A DNA stretch of 64,000 nt from DATJHM01 sp035493895. GTDB lineage: Bacteria > Chloroflexota > Ktedonobacteria > Ktedonobacterales > Ktedonobacteraceae. Shown piece after piece: positions 43,152 to 52,050 of the stretch (the stretch's first letter is position 1; the number at the start of each line of letters is the position of its first letter). The stretch is taken from positions 1 through 64,000 of the forward strand of contig DATJHM010000287.1 of NCBI GenBank assembly GCA_035493895.1, written 5' to 3'. The translations under genes were made by a program, and so were the position numbers. The notes beneath the pieces were generated by a model, which was not told the DNA's origin, did no database searches, and saw only the letters and a list, made by a program, of their open reading frames with translations.

Positions 43152-44234
43152 CTATCGCAGCCAGGGCGGCATCATGAACGCCCTCCGTTGCGCCTCCGAT
43201 TCCCCAATTCTCAGCTCCAGTTCCTCTTGTGTGAGGCCCGTTCGTCCCCGAGCAGCATGCTCTGCTAGCCCACCCGCTTTGTAATCCTGCAGCGCCTCCT
43301 GGTCTGCCAGCAACTGTTGCTCCATACCGCTTGCCCCTATCGCGCTCTCTGCTACGCCAATTCTCCGCTCTAGTTCCCCTTGTATGAGGCCTGTTCGTGC
43401 CTGAGCAGCCCGCGCAGCTAGCCCGCCCGCTTTGTAATCCTGCAGCTCCTCCTGGTCTGCCAGCAACTGCTGTTCCAACGTTAAACGCCCTGCTTCCTGC
43501 GTCCTCATCTTGTCCCTCTCCAAGCGCCCCTTTGCCTCCCATACATCTTTTAGCCATTGACGCGCTTCCGCACCGGCTGCCTTCACCTTTAGCTCGCTTT
43601 CACCGTGATCCTTCGCCCATTTTGTTGCCCTCTGGTACGCACGCACAGTATCATTATCACGTTGCCGAAACTCCGGGTCCTCTCGACGCCCCTTGTGATA
43701 GTCGTTCGCACGTTGCCGAAACTCTGGATTCTCCCGACGGTGCTTTTTATAGTCTCTTTGACGTTCAGCTTCTTTTTGACGGTCCAGATCACTCTGCAGA
43801 ACTTCCAGTCTCATTTGGCGTTCCGACGTCTTCGCCGCATTGTTTGCCTTCTCATGGACCCTCTTATTAGCATCAGACGGACGCCACCCATTCGCGTGAT
43901 CTATTTCTCGTTGCTCCATCGCAAACCACTTCTCTGGCGTAGGTACTTGATGATCTGGACGATTTTCATAGAGGGGGTCTCCTGAGGAGGGATCAACCAT
44001 TGGTTTCTTCCTTGCATCCCTCTGCTGCCGCCAGGTGAGCACATTCTCTAGCGAGGTTCCTGCCGGATAATCCGTTCCACCTGGACTCCTCGTCCACTCC
44101 CGTAACTGTGCGAACTCTGTGCCTTCCTCTGTGGTTTGTCGGAGCATATCAGGGGTCCATCCCTTTTTTCCCAGTGCTGATACTTCTTCCGCTTCGCGCC
44201 TTGAGCCTCCGCTGTCTCCTTGCCTTGGTGACAT
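43152..44234 (-). CDS. Unrecognised helical repeat protein, tandem paralogue B (truncated by an amber codon)
   Basis: The 360-residue sister of the gene at 41953-42987, in the same orientation, with closely similar upstream DNA including the ribosome site. Residues 1-123 and 249-360 match paralogue A; residues 124-248 are divergent and about 30 residues longer, rich in the pattern RRE[ND]PEFRQR. The stop is a TAG exactly where A has CAG (Gln331): the 13 codons after it still encode TDVLQTEEEREQN and end at the same stop as A. The tail was therefore lost by one base change. Function unknown. Confidence 0.8.
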   Translation of the reverse strand: MSPRQGDSGGSRREAEEVSALGKKGWTPDMLRQTTEEGTEFAQLREWTRSPGGTDYPAGTSLENVLTWRQQRDARKKPMVDPSSGDPLYENRPDHQVPTPEKWFAMEQREIDHANGWRPSDANKRVHEKANNAAKTSERQMRLEVLQSDLDRQKEAERQRDYKKHRRENPEFRQRANDYHKGRREDPEFRQRDNDTVRAYQRATKWAKDHGESELKVKAAGAEARQWLKDVWEAKGRLERDKMRTQEAGRLTLEQQLLADQEELQDYKAGGLAARAAQARTGLIQGELERRIGVAESAIGASGMEQQLLADQEALQDYKAGGLAEHAARGRTGLTQEELELRIGESEAQRRAFMMPPWLR

Positions 44235-44443
44235 CCTATCCTCCTTGTGCTCCTTGTTGGATCTGCTTCTCCTACTCTACCAGATCCTTATTTCACACGC
44301 AACCAGGTTCTGGCCCGTACAAGCAGGAATGCATCTGAAGCATTGTTTTAGTGTATATGCGTATTTGACGGTATAGAAAAATATATGATAGTATCTATTG
44401 TGATTTTATGTATGGGTGGAAATACGAGTAGAAAGGTTTTTTT

Positions 44444-45610
44444 ATGGCCAGAGCAATTGTTGTTCATACGAACCTCTCTGACAGTGTTGAGGCCGGTACT
44501 TCACTCGGCCTACAGATTGCAGAACATCTTTTGGGCATACCAGATGTCGTGCTCCTTTTTATTGCTCCTTCTTATGATCAGGCCGCGGTACTGACGGCTG
44601 TGAAGAGCAGATGCCACCCGGATATCTTGCTTGGCTGTTCTTCGGCCGGGGAATTTACCAGCCATTGTCATGGCGATGGTCTTGCCTGTGCAGTTGCTCT
44701 ACGCGCAGAGGGAGATATGCTCTTCTCGGCTGGCATCGGTCGTCGTATTCAAGACCATTGTTTACAGGCGGCAGGCGAGGTCGTGAAGACGTTTCAGTAT
44801 GAGGCCCATCCGGAGTATGCTTATCGCTCTGCCATGATTCTGACTGATGCTCTGGTGGGGTATGCCGAGAATCTGCTTGAGCATCTGACGTATTTGACGT
44901 GTGGTTCCCACCAGTTCTTTGGGGGAGGAGCTGGCGATAATGCCCAGTTTCAGGCGACTCCAGTATTTTATGATACGGAGGTGGCCTCTGATGCCGTGGT
45001 GGTTCTGGAGATTCTCTCAAAGAAGCCTGTTGGGGTCGGGGCCAGGCATGGCTGGCGTCCTGCCAGTCGGGCTATGCAGGCGACGGAGGTACGTGGCAAG
45101 TATCTTTGCCAGCTTGATGGCCGACCAGCCGTCGATGTTTTTCTTGAATATGTGCGTGCGACCAACCAGCAGCTGGATGTAGCGAATCTTATGCCTCTAT
45201 TGCTGCATAATTTGCTCGGCATCGATTTCGGCATCGGTTATAAACTGCGCGTTCCTCTGGCTTTACAGCCCGATGGCTCTCTTCTCTATGCGGCTGAAAT
45301 CCCACCTGACGCTACTGTCCATTTTATGCAGACTTCCGTTGGTTCTGCTGAAGATGCGGCAGTGGGAGCAGTCCGTATTGCGCAACAAAAGCTTTATGGG
45401 AGCAAGCCTGCTGTCGCTCTTTTCTTTGACTGCGTGGCGACACGCCTGCGTATGGGCCGCGAGTTTGGCTTCGAGCTGCAAGCGGTGCAAGATACGCTCG
45501 GCGAGACAAAGTACCTTGGTTGCAATACGCATGGTCAGATCGCCCGTGCTGAAGGCCAGCTCTGTACGTTTCATAATTGCACCGCTGTGGTGTGCCTGCT
45601 CCCTGCGTAA
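44444..45610 (+). CDS. FIST-domain signal-transduction protein
   Basis: The 388 residues cover a FIST N domain (about 25-220: DILLGCSSAGEF, FGGGAGDN) and a FIST C domain (about 225-385: ALFFDCVATRLRMG, YLGCNTHGQIA). FIST modules are small-ligand sensor domains, thought to bind amino acids, often linked to chemotaxis or cyclic-nucleotide proteins; here it stands alone. AGAAAGG lies seven bases before the ATG. Its stop codon abuts the stop of the convergent RNA-repair gene with no gap. Confidence 0.88.
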   Translation: MARAIVVHTNLSDSVEAGTSLGLQIAEHLLGIPDVVLLFIAPSYDQAAVLTAVKSRCHPDILLGCSSAGEFTSHCHGDGLACAVALRAEGDMLFSAGIGRRIQDHCLQAAGEVVKTFQYEAHPEYAYRSAMILTDALVGYAENLLEHLTYLTCGSHQFFGGGAGDNAQFQATPVFYDTEVASDAVVVLEILSKKPVGVGARHGWRPASRAMQATEVRGKYLCQLDGRPAVDVFLEYVRATNQQLDVANLMPLLLHNLLGIDFGIGYKLRVPLALQPDGSLLYAAEIPPDATVHFMQTSVGSAEDAAVGAVRIAQQKLYGSKPAVALFFDCVATRLRMGREFGFELQAVQDTLGETKYLGCNTHGQIARAEGQLCTFHNCTAVVCLLPA

Positions 45611-46774
45611 CTACAGTTCTTCGGTATAGAGTTCGCAGATCTGGGCCTCGGTAACATCGGGGATGTCGAGCTTGCCCAGCAATTTATAGATAACGTGTTC
45701 GGGCACCTGTTCTTTGCGCTGGCGGTTCCTTTGCAGAATGGTGCTGAGTGGTGCATCTATATAGACGATGTGTACTTTTGCGCGATAGCTGAGGAACAAA
45801 TCGATCAGCTGTTGACGGAGCATACGGCTGACATTGGTTGCGTTCCAGATAAAGGATTGCTGCGCTCGAAGCAGGACGCGAGCACGTTCTTTCGCTGTTT
45901 GAATGACGTGCCCCTGATCCTCTTCAGGGCTGATCCGATATTCACGACGTATGCTATCGAGCGAGATAACCGGCCAATCTGGCTTATGTTCGCGTATCCA
46001 GGTATCTTTTCCTGCGCCGGGTAGCCCTGACATGAGGATCACTTCGTACGTTGTGTCATCGTAAGCAACGTAGTTGGGATCGCTCTCTTCTTTGCGAAAA
46101 TAGACGAAGCGACTCTGCTCATTGGCAAACTGACGCGGTTTGTTATAGCAGTCTTGCTCCTGGCAAAGCTCGCGGAAGAGTTCGACTCGGGAGAGAACCT
46201 CCTCTTTGTCTGGACAGATTCTGCCTCGTACGTCCGCCTCGGACAGCAGGGCAACGTGGTCGAGCCGAACATGCTGGCTGGCTGCTATGATGGCTTTCTC
46301 TGGCTGAGGATGGCTGAGAAATTGGAGGGGTAGCCCGTGGAAACGGACCAGCTGGGCGATGTGTTCGCGCACGGCAAAGGGAGCAGGTTGGACGAGTTCG
46401 TGTCCTGTCCAGAGCTCTTGTCGTGCGATACTTGCGCCTTTTCGCGCATGCCCACGCGAGGTGATGCGCCCATCGCCCTCGATTTTGGTACAATGTGGCT
46501 TGCCGACATCGTGCAGCAAGGCTGAAGCAAAGAGGATCTGCCTCTCGTCTTCGGGAAGGTTGCGCCATTCCGCCAATTTAATCAGCTCACTGACAACCAT
46601 GCCTGTATGGATCAGGACGTTTCCCTCTGCATGATAAATAGGACTCTGGGGAACGCCATCCATCGCCTGAAGCCAGCTAAATTGTCGTTGCATGCCCTCC
46701 CAGTTGAATGACCAGTCCGGTCCGGTTGGACAGTAAGGGAAGGTCCAGTCTGTAGTTCTCGCTTGCTTTAACAT
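45611..46774 (-). CDS. HD-Pnk: HD-domain phosphoesterase fused to polynucleotide 5'-kinase
   Basis: A 387-residue end-healing enzyme. The N-terminal HD domain (about 45-200: IHTGMVVSEL, LLHDVGKP, GHARKGA, VRFHG) should remove 2',3'-cyclic or 3' phosphates; the C-terminal P-loop domain (about 240-385: SGLPGAGKDTW Walker A, SLDSIRREY, WNATNVSR, RNRQR lid) should phosphorylate 5'-OH ends. This matches the bacterial HD-Pnk architecture known from Runella. The RNA ligase gene is 39 bp upstream on the same strand, so end repair and sealing are encoded together. Confidence 0.87.
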   Translation of the reverse strand: MLKQARTTDWTFPYCPTGPDWSFNWEGMQRQFSWLQAMDGVPQSPIYHAEGNVLIHTGMVVSELIKLAEWRNLPEDERQILFASALLHDVGKPHCTKIEGDGRITSRGHARKGASIARQELWTGHELVQPAPFAVREHIAQLVRFHGLPLQFLSHPQPEKAIIAASQHVRLDHVALLSEADVRGRICPDKEEVLSRVELFRELCQEQDCYNKPRQFANEQSRFVYFRKEESDPNYVAYDDTTYEVILMSGLPGAGKDTWIREHKPDWPVISLDSIRREYRISPEEDQGHVIQTAKERARVLLRAQQSFIWNATNVSRMLRQQLIDLFLSYRAKVHIVYIDAPLSTILQRNRQRKEQVPEHVIYKLLGKLDIPDVTEAQICELYTEEL

Positions 46775-46813
46775 GCTTCGTGTCCCGGTTCTCTGTCTAT
46801 TCGTTGGCCTGCT

Positions 46814-47599
46814 TTAAAAAAGTGTGATGCCTTCCTGTAAACAATTAGGGAGAATTGGCCGTTCCAGCCAATGACTCTCTGCGTCGATGATGGATTGCAA
46901 GAAGCCTGCCCGTACATATTTGTAGCGCTCTTTGACGATATCTTCTTCTTCAACCTTGATATAGAGCCCTTCCATGAGTCCGCTGGTATCTGTCTCTTTC
47001 AGGATCTGGCTGCTATTGAGCTGGCGCTCCTGGCAGAGAATCTGTAAACGCGTCGCGGGATCATGGTTTATGAATGAAGAATGTCCGATCAGGTGCATTA
47101 TGTCCTGCATGCTCTTGATCTGCCCCTCATAGAGCACTTTGACGGAGCAGATAAAAGGAAGCTGTTGTAACAGGCGTCGCCTGTGGCTGGTGCTCAGAAA
47201 GGTTGCATTCTGTGTATCAAGGATGTCAAATTCCATGAAGTAATGGGGTAGGTCGGTATAGAAGACCGTATGTTTGGCATATAGCCATTCACCGTAAAGA
47301 ATATAGCGATCTGCCAGAGCCTCCCAGAGTTCCTGTGTATAGCGAGCGGCCCAGGTCTTGAAGAGGTGAAACTGTTTTTCGCGTGGCCCTCCGTTGAGAT
47401 AATGGCCCCGGCTTTGGAGCAGGAGGTGACCAGTATCGCTAAAACTGATCGCACAGTTGGCCCCATCCATTTTCTCTTCGATGACGAGATGTTTTCCCTG
47501 TAACATGCCCGGACTGGCGACCTGAAGATCTTCGTCGCCATGTTGGATGCCAGAACCAGCAATATGTTGTGTGCGTGGATATTTGTAGATTCCTTGCAT
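46814..47599 (-). CDS. ATP-dependent RNA ligase
   Basis: A 261-residue nucleotidyltransferase with the ligase motifs in order: motif I EEKMDGAN (adenylated Lys43), SRGHYLNGG, YILYGEW, motif III-like YFMEFDIL, motif IV EGLYIKVE, motif V ERYKYVRA. The size and lack of an OB-fold resemble small Rnl-type RNA ligases. It would seal the 5'-phosphate/3'-OH ends made by the HD-Pnk gene that follows. The start is the ATG at 47599. Upstream, 47600-47927 holds no gene. Confidence 0.88.
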   Translation of the reverse strand: MQGIYKYPRTQHIAGSGIQHGDEDLQVASPGMLQGKHLVIEEKMDGANCAISFSDTGHLLLQSRGHYLNGGPREKQFHLFKTWAARYTQELWEALADRYILYGEWLYAKHTVFYTDLPHYFMEFDILDTQNATFLSTSHRRRLLQQLPFICSVKVLYEGQIKSMQDIMHLIGHSSFINHDPATRLQILCQERQLNSSQILKETDTSGLMEGLYIKVEEEDIVKERYKYVRAGFLQSIIDAESHWLERPILPNCLQEGITLF

Positions 47600-47927
47600 G
47601 TTTTTTTAATCTCTCAATCCTGTGCAGGTTCTCAAGGCATGAGTTGAATGAATAGTCATAGTGGTCTGTTTTTGCAGCCGCCACAGAGTATTCTCTAAGC
47701 ATAACATAGTTATCGTTGTACAATCTATGTGTATTTTACACATTTTTTGTTTTATAATGTAGTTATTCGGTTGTCTGCCAAGAGAATATTTCTGGAGAAA
47801 GATAGCTCTGGCGAAAATAGTGGTGATCCCATCCCCTGGAGGGAACCCATCATCGCGGTGATGATGATGCCTGGAATAGCGTGCTCATTCTGAGTCTCTT
47901 ATTACATATCCAGATATAGTAATATAT
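47600..47927. other. Intergenic region upstream of the RNA-repair operon
   Basis: 328 bp, AT-rich between 47700 and 47770, with a TATAAT at 47754 on the plus strand, and a CATCATC/GATGATG inverted repeat near 47848. It must contain the promoter of the RNA ligase operon; I cannot place it exactly. No gene seen. Confidence 0.5.
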
Positions 47928-48404
47928 CTATTCTATTTCTGTTTGCCTGGGATGCTCCGCGGTTTGTATCGCCGGTCCCCAGGAAGCGATATGGTCGGGA
48001 GTAATCACGATGATGGGGAGTTTTTCCAGGTTCATCGCGCGGTATTGCTGATAGCGGCTACGGAGAAGCTTGATGGCGTGCGCGTGCAGTTCGTCGTTTG
48101 CTTCAATAAGTCTGGCCGCTCCGTGGATGAGCACATAACCAAGCTGGCCCCAGTCATCATTGTATTGATCTACCAGGAGGGAGGCTTCGTGTCGGGCCTC
48201 GATATTGCGTACCCGGCGTAGCCTGAAACTGGTGACGCTCTTGGGCTTTTCGTCCAGCGGGGTATAAAAATAGTGCTGGTCAAATGCGTAGCAAACGGGA
48301 ATGAGATGGGGACTGCCCAGCTCATCTGCGGTTGCCAGCCGTGCCACGCGCTGCCGGGAGATAAAAGCGCTTTCATTCTCAAGGAGCTTGCTGCGTTTTG
48401 TCAT
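47928..48404 (-). CDS. PPOX-class (pyridoxamine-phosphate-oxidase-like) flavin/F420-dependent protein
   Basis: Around 158 residues with the split-barrel pattern FISRQRVARLATADELGSPHLIPVCYAFD, TPLDEKPK, RVRNIEARHEASLLVDQYNDDWGQLGYVLIHGAARL seen in parts; the RLATAD and LVDQY blocks are typical of TIGR03668-like PPOX proteins linked to coenzyme F420. The likely role is a small oxidoreductase. The ATG at 48404 is preferred because GAGAAGG overlaps the upstream in-frame ATG. Confidence 0.82.
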   Translation of the reverse strand: MTKRSKLLENESAFISRQRVARLATADELGSPHLIPVCYAFDQHYFYTPLDEKPKSVTSFRLRRVRNIEARHEASLLVDQYNDDWGQLGYVLIHGAARLIEANDELHAHAIKLLRSRYQQYRAMNLEKLPIIVITPDHIASWGPAIQTAEHPRQTEIE

Positions 48405-48596
48405 GACATGTTGCCTTCTCATTACTCTTTTTCTATCTTTGCATCGTTTCCTATGAGGTATCTTATCCAGCGGTGATCAAGGTGTCAATGGATGTTTTTG
48501 ATGGAGATGTGAGGTGATGATGTGTAGTATTTTTGCATACCTTTGGGGATAGATGCAAGTAATAGTGCGGGGCAGATAGGAACGTCGCAAAATGCC

Positions 48597-48626
48597 AGAA
48601 GAGGAGATGCTGCCATCTCCTCTTCT
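48597..48626 (-). terminator. Hairpin downstream of the osmoprotectant transporter operon
   Basis: A 13-bp perfect stem (AGAAGAGGAGATG / CATCTCCTCTTCT) with a 4-base loop, 34 bp past the stop of the substrate-binding protein. ATTTT follows on the minus strand, and a T-rich sequence is weak, so it is a probable rather than certain terminator. Confidence 0.65.
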
Positions 48627-48659
48627 TCTGCGAAAAAATCTGCTGAGCTTGCAAAACGA

Positions 48660-49613
48660 TTACAACAGATTCTGGCTTTTTAACCAGGTCTGCACGGTTC
48701 GCTGGATTGCCTGCGTCGGTGACATACCACTGTCTTGAGCCGCCAGGACCTGTTTTTGCAAGGTCAGGCTGACCTCGTTGGTCAGTTTGGGAGCCAGAGG
48801 ATTCAAAGCCGTGGCAATTTTCGGATTGGCCTTCAAGATGCTATCGCGTACGATCGGAGCGGGATTGTACTCCGGGAAGGCGGCTTTATCGTCCTGAATG
48901 ACGACGAGATTCTGCTGGGCGATGGTGACGTCGGTCGAGTAGCAGAAGTTCAAGTCTGCCTGGCCTTTGACGACAGCCTGGAAGCCGACGCCGTAGTCGA
49001 GGGTCGAGAGGGATTTGAAGCTTGACGCGGTGATGCCATAGGGCTGTTTCATAAAGTCAAGCACATAGTGGCTATCGGCTGGCAGTGCCATGGTGAGCGT
49101 TTTCAGCTTGGGAACGAGTTGAGAGATGGTGGTGACCCCTAACTGTTGCGCGCGGTCCTTGCGTGCACAAATAGCATAGGTATCGTTGAGATTGGGCGAG
49201 AAGTCCAGCCAGTCGATGTTAAACTTGCTGGCGAAATTATCTTTTACCGTCTGGTAGTCTTGCTGTGGATTGTGGCTGGGGGTGAGCTTCAGGGCATCGA
49301 GGCCGGTCGAGGTGAATTCTGGATAGAGATCAATGTCACCATTTTTAATACCGCTGAGTACGAAGTCGTTCTGACCTGGCTTTACCCGCGTCACTTTGAA
49401 ACCAGCCTTGACGAGCAGCTGATCATACATCTCGGAGAAGATTTTGCCTTCCAGATCTTCTTTGCTGCCCAGTTTGAGCGTGACTGGTGCAGCGCCTGTG
49501 CTGGTCCCCGTTGAGCTTCCGGTACCGGCCCCGCCACAGGCGGCCAGTATGAGCAGGGGAATGAGGGCCAGGAGGGCCAGGCATTTTGTGCCAGATGAGC
49601 GATAATGTCGCAT
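48660..49613 (-). CDS. Osmoprotectant ABC transporter substrate-binding lipoprotein (OpuC/ProX type)
   Basis: The 317 residues start with a lipoprotein signal (LIPLLILAAC lipobox, Cys26) and a Gly/Ser/Thr linker. The OpuAC-type binding domain shows LKLGSKEDLEGKIFSEMYDQLL, NGDIDLYPEFTSTGL and DYGVGFQAVVKGQADLNFCYSTD. It should capture betaine, choline or a related quaternary amine outside the membrane. It is the last gene of a four-gene operon with two permeases and an ATPase. Confidence 0.92.
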   Translation of the reverse strand: MRHYRSSGTKCLALLALIPLLILAACGGAGTGSSTGTSTGAAPVTLKLGSKEDLEGKIFSEMYDQLLVKAGFKVTRVKPGQNDFVLSGIKNGDIDLYPEFTSTGLDALKLTPSHNPQQDYQTVKDNFASKFNIDWLDFSPNLNDTYAICARKDRAQQLGVTTISQLVPKLKTLTMALPADSHYVLDFMKQPYGITASSFKSLSTLDYGVGFQAVVKGQADLNFCYSTDVTIAQQNLVVIQDDKAAFPEYNPAPIVRDSILKANPKIATALNPLAPKLTNEVSLTLQKQVLAAQDSGMSPTQAIQRTVQTWLKSQNLL

Positions 49614-49679
49614 TGTGTATACTACTCCTTAGATTGTTTAGATAATAGAGCGGCGCTTGAAAAAACAGGTCTGGTACTC

Positions 49680-50345
49680 TCAGGCGCGAGACGCGGCAGG
49701 CTGGTCCTGTATGCGTAAGCCGACAGGAGTCAGATAGCGTTGTAATTGCCCCATAAGTACCTCTATCAGCAATGCCAGCACTGTCACAGGCAGTGCCCCG
49801 GCAAGGATAGCTGTGGTGTTAAACTGGTTGACTCCATACAAAATATATTCGCCATACCCTCCTGCGCCGATAATGGCGGCCAGTGTGGCGGTGGCGACGA
49901 TCTGTACGGCGGCGGTACGTATACCGGCTGCTACAATTGGTAACACCAGCGGAAGCTGGATTCGTCCAATAATTTGTCCTCCGGTCATGCCCATCCCTCG
50001 CGCCGCATCAATCACCGCAGGATCGATCCCGCGAATGCCCGTGTAGGTGTTCAGCAGGATCGGCGGGATGCCCAGGACGATGAGTGCGAGCAAGGCCGGT
50101 GTGAAGCCGGTTCCCAGCACGGGCAGGGCGGCGATGAGAAAGACGATGATTGGGATTGCACGCAACATTCCGCTGAGATTGACGGCGACGAAGGCCAGAA
50201 CGGCATTGCGCGCCACTATGATACCCAGAAGGATGCCGATGAGCATGGCAATCAGGATGGAGAGACCACAGAGCTCGAGGTAGCTCAAGGTGTGACCCAG
50301 AAAGTTGTTGTCTGGATCGCTAATAAATGCAATCAGACTTTCCAT
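49680..50345 (-). CDS. Osmoprotectant ABC transporter permease
   Basis: A 221-residue inner-membrane subunit of the BPD transporter family with about five to six helices. The cytoplasmic coupling motif for the ATPase reads DAARGMGMTGGQIIGRIQLPLVLP in two parts (EAA loop). TATLAAIIGAGGYGEYIL is characteristic of OpuCB/OpuCD-type permeases. It lies 20 bp after the other permease gene. Confidence 0.92.
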   Translation of the reverse strand: MESLIAFISDPDNNFLGHTLSYLELCGLSILIAMLIGILLGIIVARNAVLAFVAVNLSGMLRAIPIIVFLIAALPVLGTGFTPALLALIVLGIPPILLNTYTGIRGIDPAVIDAARGMGMTGGQIIGRIQLPLVLPIVAAGIRTAAVQIVATATLAAIIGAGGYGEYILYGVNQFNTTAILAGALPVTVLALLIEVLMGQLQRYLTPVGLRIQDQPAASRA

Positions 50346-50364
50346 GGCGTGTGCTCTCCCTTCT

Positions 50365-51021
50365 CTAAGCTGTGGCTACCACACTGCGTCCCCGGTTGAG
50401 TGTGATCTGGAGGGCGAGCAGCAACAGGTCGGCGACGATAGCAAAAAGTGCCATTAAGATTCCTCCCGCGATGATGGCCTCTGGATAATAGGGCGTGATA
50501 TTGTTAAATACCAGGTCCCCCAATCCGCCCTGGCCCGCTAATGAGGCCAATGTAGCAATGCCTATCGTCGTGACGGTGGCGATACGGATGCCTGCGATGA
50601 TGACGGGCATGGCGAGCGGGAGGGTGACGCGCCAGAGCACCTGCCAGCGATCCATGCCCATCGCCTTGCCCACTTCTAAGAGAAGGGGATCGACTCCTCG
50701 GACAGCGGCGGCCGTGTTGCGCAACAGGGCAAGCTGAGTATAGCAGATGAGTGGGATGAGGATGGCAAGCGGGCTCAAATGGACAATCGTGATCAATACG
50801 CCAATCAAGGCGACGCCCGGAATCGTGTACAGAAAATCTGCGATGGTGATGATAACTGCATTCCAACGTGGTCGGCGGGCGATAAAGATGCCCAGGGGGA
50901 TCGCGATAATCAGCGAAACGATCATCGCGATGGCGACCAGGGAGAAATGTTGTAAAAAGAGATTAGGTATGCTCTCCGGGTCGGAAAGATCATAGTTGTA
51001 GGGATTAAATAAGTATTTCAT
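50365..51021 (-). CDS. Osmoprotectant ABC transporter permease
   Basis: A 218-residue paralogue of the following permease, with helices beginning LVAIAMIVSLIIAIPLGIFI and the EAA loop LEVGKAMGMDRWQVLWRVTLPLAMP in two parts. The pair probably forms a heterodimeric channel. It lies 27 bp after the ATPase gene. Confidence 0.92.
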   Translation of the reverse strand: MKYLFNPYNYDLSDPESIPNLFLQHFSLVAIAMIVSLIIAIPLGIFIARRPRWNAVIITIADFLYTIPGVALIGVLITIVHLSPLAILIPLICYTQLALLRNTAAAVRGVDPLLLEVGKAMGMDRWQVLWRVTLPLAMPVIIAGIRIATVTTIGIATLASLAGQGGLGDLVFNNITPYYPEAIIAGGILMALFAIVADLLLLALQITLNRGRSVVATA

Positions 51022-51048
51022 GCCTTCTTCCGCTCTCCATAGATCTGC

Positions 51049-52050
51049 TTAGATCGCAGTTTCCTCGTGCGCACTTTCTTTCTGCGCTATCTGGGTGATT
51101 TTCCGGTTGATGCTGCCGAGGGTGATGTAGCCCAGTGTCTCCTGTGTGCTCTGGCTCTGTACCGCAAGCGCAGGCGCGTTGGTTTCGAGCAGCTTGAGCA
51201 TCGCGTCCAGGAGCGTTCCCTGTGCATCGCTGGTGGGGAGTCCGTTCGTTGACTCATGATCCTGGGAGGTCGCGAGGGCATCGGTGACGGGCAGATATTG
51301 CAACTGGCGCATAATATTGTCTGCTCCGACGAGCTGGCCGACAAAGTCATTGGCCGGGTGTGCGAGCAGATCGATGGGACTACCAAGTTGGAGCAGTTTT
51401 CCCCCGGCGAGGACTGCGATCTGGTCTCCTAGCTTAAAGGCTTCTTCGATATCGTGTGAGACGAAGAGGATGGTTTTTTTGACGTCGCGTTGTATTCTTC
51501 TGAGCTCTTCCTGCATGCGTGCGCGTGTGATGGCATCGAGCGCGCCAAACGGCTCGTCCATCAGCAGAATCGTCGGGTCGGTTGCCAGGGCACGTGCCAG
51601 ACCGACACGTTGTTGCTGCCCGCCTGAGAGCTGGCGAGGATAGCGATTACGATATTCCTGAGGCGGAAGTCCTACCAGCTCTAAAAGCTCATCAACGCGC
51701 TGGGCCAGCCGCTGCTTGTTCCAGCCACCCGCAATTTCAGCGGTGACACGGATGTTTTCGGCGATGGTCATATGGGGAAAGAGGCCAACTTGCTGAATGA
51801 CGTAGCCGATGCGCCTGCGCAATTGAATCGGGTCTTCCTGGAGCACGTTTTTGCCGTCAATCAGTATTTCTCCCGCACTAGGTTCGATCAGCCTGTTGAC
51901 CATCCGCAAAAGTGTGGTTTTTCCTGAGCCAGAGGTACCTACGAGCATACAGGTGTTGCCGTCTGGCACACCGAAACTTACGGCGTCGACGGCAGGCGTA
52001 CTGGCTCCTGGATAGCGCTTCGTGATCTCGCTGAACACGATTTTGTCCAT
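51049..52050 (-). CDS. Osmoprotectant ABC transporter ATP-binding protein
   Basis: A 333-residue ATPase of the quaternary-amine-transporter type: Walker A GTSGSGKTTLL, Q-loop IQQVGLFPHMT, signature LSGGQQQR, Walker B ILLMDEPFGALD, H-loop SHD. The last 80 residues are one degenerate CBS-like domain rather than the usual pair. It is the first gene of the operon, so uptake is probably induced from the 666-bp region upstream. Confidence 0.94.
   Translation of the reverse strand: MDKIVFSEITKRYPGASTPAVDAVSFGVPDGNTCMLVGTSGSGKTTLLRMVNRLIEPSAGEILIDGKNVLQEDPIQLRRRIGYVIQQVGLFPHMTIAENIRVTAEIAGGWNKQRLAQRVDELLELVGLPPQEYRNRYPRQLSGGQQQRVGLARALATDPTILLMDEPFGALDAITRARMQEELRRIQRDVKKTILFVSHDIEEAFKLGDQIAVLAGGKLLQLGSPIDLLAHPANDFVGQLVGADNIMRQLQYLPVTDALATSQDHESTNGLPTSDAQGTLLDAMLKLLETNAPALAVQSQSTQETLGYITLGSINRKITQIAQKESAHEETAI

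Larger units (their letters stand above)
41925..44320. repeat. Tandem duplication of about 1.2 kb
   Basis: Two head-to-tail units, each with upstream DNA, one paralogue gene and 3' flank. The 5' parts are offset by 1247 bp (starts at 42987 and 44234) and the 3' flanks by about 1155 bp (41925 and 43080); the difference comes from the divergent centres. Upstream DNA (42988-43080 and 44235-44320) is near-identical. Confidence 0.85.

Noticed and set aside
41925..44320. CRISPR array or transposon as explanation of the repeats
   Set aside because: Repeats are 153 bp or 1.2 kb and coding, without short spacers, terminal inverted repeats or a transposase.
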